Origin: Arthrobacter sp. FW305-BF8
GTDB taxonomy: Bacteria; Actinomycetota; Actinomycetes; Actinomycetales; Micrococcaceae
Direction: 5' to 3'
Length of the DNA: 64,000 nucleotides
NCBI RefSeq assembly: GCF_021789315.1
Contig: NZ_CP084561.1
Coordinates: forward strand, 2,728,001 to 2,792,000
Below, piece after piece: positions 55,035 to 61,664 of this stretch (its first letter is position 1; each line of letters opens with the position of its first letter). A program made the translations under genes and the position numbers. The notes under the pieces were generated by a model. The model worked only from the letters and a program-made list of their open reading frames with translations, did not search any database and was not told where the DNA came from.

Positions 55035-55553
55035 TCAGGAGGCCAGTTCGAGAACGTCCCGGGCCCGCTGCAGCGCCACCGTGGAGGAAAAGATGAGGGC
55101 CGCATCGGCGGACTGGGCGACGCGCAGGTCCAGCGCCCGGGCGAAGGATTCCACCGCGGCACCGATGTTCCCTGCGACGAACTGCGTCCGTCCGAGGTAC
55201 TGGTGGGCGAGGGCCTCGTTGGCCGTGCCGTGCGCCTCTCCGAGGAGTTGCCGGAAGAGTTCAATGGCGCGGTCGTAACGGTGGGCCACGCGCAGGACAT
55301 CCGCTTCGTAGGCCCGGAGCCGGAAAGATTCGGGGTCCTTGTAGCGGGCCTCGGCCAGCAGTTCGGCCGCGTCACCGGCGTGACCCTCCACCAGCAGCAC
55401 CAGGACCCGGTCGGCGGGGTCGGTGGACGCCTCGAGCGCGGCGGCACATGCCTCTTCGCTGGTGATCTCAGGAAGCAGTGATGCAGGGTTGATCCGGATT
55501 CCCGGGAACCCGCCGTCGGGCCATTCGGTGGTTCCGCCCTGGTCGTCGCGCAT
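55035..55553 (-). CDS. Tetratricopeptide-repeat protein
   Basis: 172 aa. A polar N-terminus is followed by about four TPR-like helix pairs (about 35-165), such as LLVEGHAGDAAELLAEARYKDP, AHRYDRAIELFRQLLGEA, LAHQYLGRTQFVAGNIGAAVESFARALDL. It probably mediates protein contacts; the partner is unknown. The ATG at 55553 overlaps the aroB stop by one base, so it is translated as the last gene of the aro run. A degenerate 22-nt duplication of its stop region (CCTGACGGGTC / CCTGACTGGTC) follows the gene. Confidence 0.82.
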   Translation of the reverse strand: MRDDQGGTTEWPDGGFPGIRINPASLLPEITSEEACAAALEASTDPADRVLVLLVEGHAGDAAELLAEARYKDPESFRLRAYEADVLRVAHRYDRAIELFRQLLGEAHGTANEALAHQYLGRTQFVAGNIGAAVESFARALDLRVAQSADAALIFSSTVALQRARDVLELAS

Positions 55554-56641
55554 CAGGAGGCGATCTCCTGGTAGGCGGCGAAGAGCAGGGAGGTGTCCGG
55601 CACGTCCAGGATTCCCGGCTTGGCGATTCCGTCGAGGACCACGAAGCGGAGCAGGTCGCCGCGGGACTTCTTGTCGCGGCGCATGCCGTCGAGGAGCCCC
55701 TGCCAGCGGTCGCGCCGGTACGTGACGGGCAGCCCCAGGGATTCGAGGATGCTGCGGTGCCGGTCGGCGTCGGCGTCGCTGAGCCGGCCCACGCTGCGGG
55801 ACAGCTCGGCCGCGAACATCATGCCCACCGAGACGGCAGCGCCATGCCGCCACGAGTAGCGTTCCACGAGTTCGATGGCGTGGCCCAGGGTGTGGCCGTA
55901 GTTGAGGATTTCGCGGAGCCCGGATTCCTTGAGGTCTTCGGAAACGACGCGGGCTTTGACGGCGATGGCCCGTTCGATGAGTTCACGCAGGGCGTCGGAG
56001 CCGGGATCCGTGACGGCTTCGGGATCCTTCTCCACGAGGTCCAGGATGGCGGGATCGGCGATGAAGCCGCACTTGATGACCTCGGCCATGCCGGAGATGA
56101 TCTCGTTCCGGGGCAGTGTCTTCAGGGTGTCGAGGTCGGTGAGGACGGCTGCGGGCGGGTGGAAGGAGCCCACGAGGTTCTTGCCTTCGGCCGTGTTGAT
56201 CCCGGTCTTGCCGCCCACGGCCGCGTCGACCATGCCGAGGAGGCTGGTGGGCATGTGGATGACCTTGACGCCGCGCAGCCAGGTGGCTGCCACGAAACCG
56301 GCGAGGTCGGTGACGGCGCCGCCGCCGACGGAGACCACGGCGTCGGAGCGGGTGAAGTCGTTCTGGCCGAGCACCTGCCAGCAGAACGCGGCCACCTGGA
56401 TGTGCTTGCCTTCCTCAGCGTCAGGGATTTCCGCGGTGACGGCGGTGAAGCCGGCAGCGGCCAGTTCATCCCGGACCGTGTCGCCGGTGAGCCGGAGGGC
56501 CCGCGGGTGGATGACCAGGACGCGGCGGACGCGCTCCCCCAGCAGTCCCGGCAAGGTGCCGAGCAAGCCGCGGCCAACTACGACGTCGTAGTTGTCCCCG
56601 GCAGACTGGCCGGTGACCTTGATGACGGTTGATTCGCTCAC
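55553..56641 (-). CDS. aroB: 3-dehydroquinate synthase
   Basis: 362 aa. Second step of the shikimate pathway, converting DAHP to dehydroquinate with NAD and a divalent metal. NAD-binding SVGGGAVTDLAGFVAATWLRG (about 104-124); metal ligands Glu in GMAEVIKCG and His in NYGHTLGHAIE and WRHGAAVSVGM. ATG start; it overlaps aroK by four bases. Confidence 0.96.
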   Translation of the reverse strand: MSESTVIKVTGQSAGDNYDVVVGRGLLGTLPGLLGERVRRVLVIHPRALRLTGDTVRDELAAAGFTAVTAEIPDAEEGKHIQVAAFCWQVLGQNDFTRSDAVVSVGGGAVTDLAGFVAATWLRGVKVIHMPTSLLGMVDAAVGGKTGINTAEGKNLVGSFHPPAAVLTDLDTLKTLPRNEIISGMAEVIKCGFIADPAILDLVEKDPEAVTDPGSDALRELIERAIAVKARVVSEDLKESGLREILNYGHTLGHAIELVERYSWRHGAAVSVGMMFAAELSRSVGRLSDADADRHRSILESLGLPVTYRRDRWQGLLDGMRRDKKSRGDLLRFVVLDGIAKPGILDVPDTSLLFAAYQEIAS

Positions 56642-57279
56642 TTTTCAACTTCCTGTTTCGCGGCGGCGCTTCCGTTGGCTGCCGTCGTCGCGGTTTTGTT
56701 GATCTTGCCGGTGGTGGGTCCGGTTGACTTGCCGGTGGCGAAGTCGCACAGCGCCGCCTCCAGCTTCAGGCCCAGTTGCGGCACGGTTCCCTGCCGGACA
56801 TCCAGCACGATGTCCGCGAGGCGTTCATAGACAGGCTTCCGGGTCGCGAACAGCGCCTTCCAGCGGCGGACGCCGTCACCCGCGAGCAGCGGACGCCCGG
56901 AATTCTTGGCGATCCGTGCGGCGACGGTATCGGCATCGCACTCCAGATAGACCACCGTGCACCGATCCAGCAGCTGCTGGGTGCCGGAGTCCAGGACCGA
57001 GCCGCCGCCGAGGGAAACCACCGTGGGCGTGCCGGCAGCGGCTTCGATGATGCGGGCAACGGTCCGGGCCTCAATCTCCCGGAAGGCACGCTCGCCGCGG
57101 CTGGCGAAGATATCCGCAATGGAACCGTGGCCCTCCACAATGACCGCGTCGGTGTCCACGAACGGGGCGTCCAGCTGTTGCGCCAACTGCTGCCCGATCG
57201 CCGACTTGCCGACCGCCATGGGCCCAATGAGCACAATGGGCCGGTCCCCTGCGGCGCAGGGTGTCTTGCTCCGGGGCAC
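56638..57279 (-). CDS. aroK: Shikimate kinase
   Basis: 213 aa. Phosphorylates shikimate. P-loop GPMAVGKSAIG (about 19-29), shikimate-binding DTDAVIVE and GERAFREIE, GGGSVLD (about 92-98) and the lid Arg in GRPLLAG. The last 35 residues (Thr/Ala/Lys-rich) extend beyond the usual kinase end and look disordered. GTG start overlaps the aroC stop by one base. Confidence 0.95.
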   Translation of the reverse strand: MPRSKTPCAAGDRPIVLIGPMAVGKSAIGQQLAQQLDAPFVDTDAVIVEGHGSIADIFASRGERAFREIEARTVARIIEAAAGTPTVVSLGGGSVLDSGTQQLLDRCTVVYLECDADTVAARIAKNSGRPLLAGDGVRRWKALFATRKPVYERLADIVLDVRQGTVPQLGLKLEAALCDFATGKSTGPTTGKINKTATTAANGSAAAKQEVEK

Positions 57280-58478
57280 TAGAGTCCGATCGTATCCAGC
57301 GACGCCGGAATGTTCTCGAGGTAGCCCCTGATGTTGCGGGCGGTCTCGGCCACGGAGTCGCCGCCGAACTTTTCGGTCACGGCCTCAGCCAGGACCAGAG
57401 CAACCATGGCCTCGGCCACCACGCCGGCGGCCGGAACCGCACAGACGTCCGAGCGCTGGTGGTGGGCCTTGGCCGCCTCGCCGGTGCTGATGTCGATGGT
57501 CTTCAGGGCACGCGGCACGGTGGCGATGGGCTTCATGGCGGCGCGGACCCGCAGGACGTCCCCGATGCTCATGCCGCCTTCGATGCCGCCGGCCCGGTTG
57601 CTGGTGCGGATGATCCTGCCGTCGGCTTCCTTGACGATCTCGTCGTGGGCGGCGGACCCGCGGCGTGCGGCGGTGAGGAAACCGTCGCCCACCTCAACGC
57701 CCTTGATGGCCTGGATGCCCATCAGGGCGGCGGCAAGGCGCGAATCGAGGCGGCGGTCCCAGTGGACGTAGCTGCCGAGTCCCGGGGGCAGTCCGTAGGC
57801 AAGAACCTCCACCACGCCGCCGAGGGTTTCGCCTTCCTTGTGGGCGGCGTCCACCTCCGCCACCATGGCGTCGGACGTTTCCCGGTCGAAGCAGCGCAGC
57901 GGATCGGCGTCGAGCGCGATCACGTTGTCCGGCACCGGCAGCGGCCGGCCCTCGGGAACGGTCACGCTGGCGATGGAGACGGTGTGGCTGACAAGCTCAA
58001 TGCCCAGGTGTTTCAGGAACTGTGCGGCAACGGTGCCCATGGCAACACGCGTGGCGGTTTCACGGGCGCTGGCGCGCTCAAGCACGGGACGGGCCTCGTC
58101 GAAGCCGTACTTCTGCATGCCGGTAAAGTCCGCGTGTCCCGGGCGCGGCCGGGTCAGCGGGGCGTTGCGGGCCTGTCCCTCGAGTTCCTCGGGGGCTACA
58201 GGATCGGCGGACATGATCTGTTCCCACTTGGGCCATTCGGTGTTGCCCACCTGGATGGCGACGGGGCCGCCCTGGGTGATGCCGTGGCGGACACCGCCGA
58301 GGATCGTGACGACGTCCTGCTCAAACTTCATCCGTGCCCCGCGGCCGTAGCCGAGCCGCCGGCGGGCAAGGGCATCGGCGATCTGCCCGCTGGTGAGTTC
58401 AACACCTGCGGGGACGCCTTCGATAATTCCGACCAGTGCCGGGCCATGGGACTCACCGGCGGTCAACCAACGCAACAT
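57279..58478 (-). CDS. aroC: Chorismate synthase
   Basis: 399 aa. Final shikimate-pathway step, EPSP to chorismate, using reduced FMN. LRWLTAGESHGPALVGIIEG (about 2-21), the RASARETATRVAMG segment (about 130) and RSDVCAVPAAGVVAEAMVAL near the C-terminus are family signatures. The ATG at 58478 is the natural start; the longer open frame covers the 26-base aroE-aroC gap and lacks homology. Confidence 0.97.
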   Translation of the reverse strand: MLRWLTAGESHGPALVGIIEGVPAGVELTSGQIADALARRRLGYGRGARMKFEQDVVTILGGVRHGITQGGPVAIQVGNTEWPKWEQIMSADPVAPEELEGQARNAPLTRPRPGHADFTGMQKYGFDEARPVLERASARETATRVAMGTVAAQFLKHLGIELVSHTVSIASVTVPEGRPLPVPDNVIALDADPLRCFDRETSDAMVAEVDAAHKEGETLGGVVEVLAYGLPPGLGSYVHWDRRLDSRLAAALMGIQAIKGVEVGDGFLTAARRGSAAHDEIVKEADGRIIRTSNRAGGIEGGMSIGDVLRVRAAMKPIATVPRALKTIDISTGEAAKAHHQRSDVCAVPAAGVVAEAMVALVLAEAVTEKFGGDSVAETARNIRGYLENIPASLDTIGL

Positions 58479-58504
58479 AAAAACCATCCTGCCATGTCTG
58501 GCGG

Positions 58505-59365
58505 TCAGGACACCCGCCGGGGTGCCCCGACTGCGTCGCACATCACATCTATGACGCCGGCGCTGCCGGCCTCTGCCAGGCCGGTGAAATGCCGGACCTG
58601 CTCCACCGCCTGGTAGAGCAGCATCTCAAGGCCGGGAACCACTGTTCCGCCGCCGGCGTGCCACGCGGCGGCAATCCGACTGGGCCAGGGATCGTAGGCG
58701 ACGTCCAGCATGACGCCGTCAGTGCGCCGCCCGAGCGCCTCCAGCTCTGTGGCCATCCCGTCGGCCGCCCGCGGCGGCAGCGTGGAGATTACGACGCCGG
58801 CGCCCGCCATCGCGTCGACCGCACCTTCGAGGGAATGGACGGTGATGTCCATGCCGAGCCCGCTGGCTGCGGCCTTGGCCTCTTCGGCCCGGGCGGTGTT
58901 CCGGACATACAGGTCCACGGACACCGCGCCAAGCTCCTGCAGGGCAGCCACTGCCGCGGCGGCGGTGCCGCCGCCGCCAAGAATGACGCCCGAGGGTCCG
59001 TCGGCGGCGCCGGCGTTGCGGAGGGCGTTGACTATCCCAGCAACGTCGGTGTTGTAGCCGATCCGCCTGGTGGCCTCCCCGGCACCTTCGAACACCACGG
59101 TGTTGATGACGCCCAGGACCTGGGCCACTCCCCGGACCTCGTCCACCTCGGAGACCATGGCCTTCTTCAGCGGCATGGTGACGGACAATCCCCGCCAGCC
59201 GGCCTCGGCGCGGATGGAGTCCATGAACGCCGGCAGTGACTCTTCAGTCACATCAATGGCGCTGTAGCCGATGTCCGCGCCCAGCCGCGCGTAAGCGGCA
59301 AGGTGGAGCGCCGGTGACTTCGAATGGCCGATGGGGTGCCCCAGGACGGCTGCCCGCAGGCTCAT
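58505..59365 (-). CDS. aroE: Shikimate dehydrogenase
   Basis: 286 aa. NADPH-dependent reduction of dehydroshikimate. The substrate loop is GHPIGHSKSPALH (about 8-20), then LSVTMPLKKAMV with the catalytic Lys, GYNTDVAGI (about 100-108), and the NADP-binding GVILGGGGTAAAAVAAL (about 123-139). The ATG at 59365 overlaps the mltG stop by four bases. Aromatic supply is the shared task of aroE-C-K-B here. Confidence 0.94.
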   Translation of the reverse strand: MSLRAAVLGHPIGHSKSPALHLAAYARLGADIGYSAIDVTEESLPAFMDSIRAEAGWRGLSVTMPLKKAMVSEVDEVRGVAQVLGVINTVVFEGAGEATRRIGYNTDVAGIVNALRNAGAADGPSGVILGGGGTAAAAVAALQELGAVSVDLYVRNTARAEEAKAAASGLGMDITVHSLEGAVDAMAGAGVVISTLPPRAADGMATELEALGRRTDGVMLDVAYDPWPSRIAAAWHAGGGTVVPGLEMLLYQAVEQVRHFTGLAEAGSAGVIDVMCDAVGAPRRVS

Positions 59366-61059
59366 ACGCAGCGGCCCGGGTTGGCCTCGCACCAGGCGTT
59401 GTACTGCTCGACGTAGCCGTTGTGCTCGGCCAGCGTCTTGGAGAACTTCGTCTCCTTGGTGTCGAGGTTGATGGTCACCCAGTACAGGTAATCGTTGTCG
59501 TTCGGCTTGGCGGCCGCGTCGATGGCATTCTTGCCCGGCGATCCGATCGGCCCGGCGGGCAGGCCCTGGATGGCGTACGTGTTGTACGGGTTGGACTTGT
59601 CTGCCTTCTCGGCCTCGTCGATGTGGAACGTCTTCTTGCCCAGGCCGTACGTCACTGTGGCGTCCGATTGAATCAGGCCATTCGTTTCGGTGTTGGTGGG
59701 CTTCAGCCGGTTGTAGATGGCGCCGGCGACGTCCTTGTACTCGGCCTGGCCGCCCTCAGCCTGCACGATGCTGGCAACGGTGACGGCGTCGTACTGCTTG
59801 GCGGGATCCGTGACGCCCTGTGCCTTCAGTTCATCCTGGGTGGTCTTCACCAGCTTGGTGAGGATCTCCCTGGCGGTGGTTTCCAGCGGAAAACGGTACT
59901 CCCCCGGCGCCAGGAACCCTTCCAGGTTCTTTGCCTTCGCGGGCAGTCCGAACTGCTTGGGCGCGTCACTGAGTGCCTTCAGCTGCGCCAGCGAAAGACC
60001 GGACCCCTCCGAGATCGCCTGCAGGGATTCATCAATCCGCAGGCCCGCGTTGAGGGCGAAGTACATGACCTTCGCCTGTCCCTCGTTGAGAAGTACGGAG
60101 ACGGCGTCGGAGTTCTTCATTTCCTGTTTAAAGTCGTACTCCCCCGGCGACAGGGTACCGCCGGATGCGGTCAGGGCTGCTATGAAGGTTTCGGCGTTGG
60201 CCACCACCTTCGCGTCTTCGAGCTTGGCAGCAACAGACACCGGACCTTCGCCCGGATCGACCGACACCTTGACCTGGCCGGTGCCGGGACCTGGGAAGTC
60301 GCCCGGCTTGTCGTTCCCCAGCAGCGGCTTCAGGAACTGCGCACCGACAACGGTGGCGGTGACGAACAGCGTGAGCGTCAGCAGCAGCGCCACAAGGCGG
60401 CGCCGGCGCCGGACTTTCTTGGATGGCCGGGCCACCGTGGCTACGTCTTGGGCGCCGGCCAAGAGCTGGTGCCCCGCGGCCTGTTGCTCGTAGTGCTCAT
60501 GCTCCTCGTAAGTTTCGTGGTGCTCGTCGTAGTGGTGGCCATCCTCGTAAAGGTGGCCGGGCTCGAACTCGGCATGGTGGCCCTGCGCGAATTCGGCGAA
60601 GTGCGGCGCATCTTCCGACTGGGCGACGTGGACCTCCGACTGGGCGTCGTGGACCTCGGGCCCAGCGTCCGCATCCGCGACGGGATCGTGGATGGTGGGC
60701 GGAACCGGCGGAGCGTCTGGAACCTCATCGGGTGAAAGAGGCTCGGCAGCAGGAACCGGCTTCGCCGCCGGAGCAGCCGGCATGGCCGCCGTCCGGGGGG
60801 CGTTCGAACCGGAAACCGGGGCCGGAGCGGAGACTGAAGCGGAAGCCCCGGTCCGCTGTGCGGCTCCCGCTCCAGCGTGCACCTCTTCGCCGGACTCGTG
60901 GGCCTGCTCGGGCACGGCATCGCCGGACTCGTAGGCCTGCTCGGGCACGGCATCGCCGGTGACGGCCTTCTCGCGGGCGCGGATCTCCTTGCGTGTCAGG
61001 GGCAGTCCGGCGTCCGTGAAGGGGTCGCCGGAGGAGTCGTCGCTATTGACCGGGCTCAC
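59362..61059 (-). CDS. mltG: Endolytic murein transglycosylase MltG (YceG-like)
   Basis: 565 aa. Cuts nascent glycan strands and releases their membrane anchor. The long cytosolic N-terminus (about 1-210) has an 11-residue repeat (AVPEQAYESGD / AVPEQAHESGE) and a His/Glu-rich stretch (about 150-195: HFAEFAQGHHAEFEPGHLYE and onward). One membrane helix (about 222-245) follows a run of basic residues. The extracytoplasmic part has a LysM-like subdomain and the YceG catalytic region with Glu in ASIVQAEGGQAEY (about 435). ATG start; four-base overlaps join it to ruvX and aroE. Confidence 0.93.
   Translation of the reverse strand: MSPVNSDDSSGDPFTDAGLPLTRKEIRAREKAVTGDAVPEQAYESGDAVPEQAHESGEEVHAGAGAAQRTGASASVSAPAPVSGSNAPRTAAMPAAPAAKPVPAAEPLSPDEVPDAPPVPPTIHDPVADADAGPEVHDAQSEVHVAQSEDAPHFAEFAQGHHAEFEPGHLYEDGHHYDEHHETYEEHEHYEQQAAGHQLLAGAQDVATVARPSKKVRRRRRLVALLLTLTLFVTATVVGAQFLKPLLGNDKPGDFPGPGTGQVKVSVDPGEGPVSVAAKLEDAKVVANAETFIAALTASGGTLSPGEYDFKQEMKNSDAVSVLLNEGQAKVMYFALNAGLRIDESLQAISEGSGLSLAQLKALSDAPKQFGLPAKAKNLEGFLAPGEYRFPLETTAREILTKLVKTTQDELKAQGVTDPAKQYDAVTVASIVQAEGGQAEYKDVAGAIYNRLKPTNTETNGLIQSDATVTYGLGKKTFHIDEAEKADKSNPYNTYAIQGLPAGPIGSPGKNAIDAAAKPNDNDYLYWVTINLDTKETKFSKTLAEHNGYVEQYNAWCEANPGRCV
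60891..60956 (-). repeat. 33-nt tandem duplication in the mltG 5' region
   Basis: Two adjacent 33-base units differing at one base encode the 11-residue repeat with core AVPEQA(Y/H)ESG. Being in frame, it lengthens the cytosolic domain without breaking it. Confidence 0.9.
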
Positions 61060-61658
61060 TGTAGCTTTCCATCCTCTGAAGATCGTGTTTCCTTTTCCGG
61101 AGACGGCCGTGCAGCAGTTTCTGTTGCGGCGGCGTGTCCGGGCAGCCCCGTACGGGGAAGCGCGTGCACACGGCTCCCCACATCCGTTCCCCTGGCTTTT
61201 TGCATGTCGATGGCGTGCTGCAATATTCCCGCAGCCGCAACCTGATCCACCACTTTACGGTGATTTTTGCTGCTCATGCCAGCTTCGTGAAGGTTGCGGT
61301 GGGCCGTGACGGTGCTGAGCCGTTCGTCAACCAGGTGTACCGGGACGTCCGAACCGGATCGCTCCAGCTCTTCAACCAGCAGCTGTGCGTACTCGGTGGC
61401 CATCCGGGCTGAGGCGTGTTCCTCGCCTTTCATGGTCCGCGGCAGGCCCACAAATATCTGCACGGCTCCCCGGTCCGCCGCCAGCGCGGCGATGATCCGG
61501 ACGTCCAAATTCTTCTTGGCATTGCGGTCCAGTGTCTTCAGCGGTGTGGCCAGGATCTCGTCCCGGTCACAGATGGCGACGCCAACGCGGACGGTCCCCA
61601 CGTCCACCCCCAGTTTGATGCCCCGGGGGTGGACGTGCGGCTCAGCGGAAGAAGTCAC
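61056..61658 (-). CDS. ruvX: Putative pre-16S rRNA nuclease / Holliday junction resolvase RuvX (YqgF)
   Basis: 200 aa. RNase H-fold nuclease; YqgF acts in 16S rRNA 5'-end processing in E. coli, and the resolvase role is less certain. LGVDVGTVRVGVAICD (about 16-31) holds the first catalytic Asp, followed by VGLPRTMKGEE, HLVDERLSTV (Glu) and the C-terminal Asp in KVVDQVAAAGIL. A charged tail of about 45 residues is added. ATG start six bases after alaS; alaS-ruvX-mltG-aro is a conserved actinobacterial run. Confidence 0.92.
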   Translation of the reverse strand: MTSSAEPHVHPRGIKLGVDVGTVRVGVAICDRDEILATPLKTLDRNAKKNLDVRIIAALAADRGAVQIFVGLPRTMKGEEHASARMATEYAQLLVEELERSGSDVPVHLVDERLSTVTAHRNLHEAGMSSKNHRKVVDQVAAAGILQHAIDMQKARGTDVGSRVHALPRTGLPGHAAATETAARPSPEKETRSSEDGKLQ

Positions 61659-61664
61659 GGTTTG

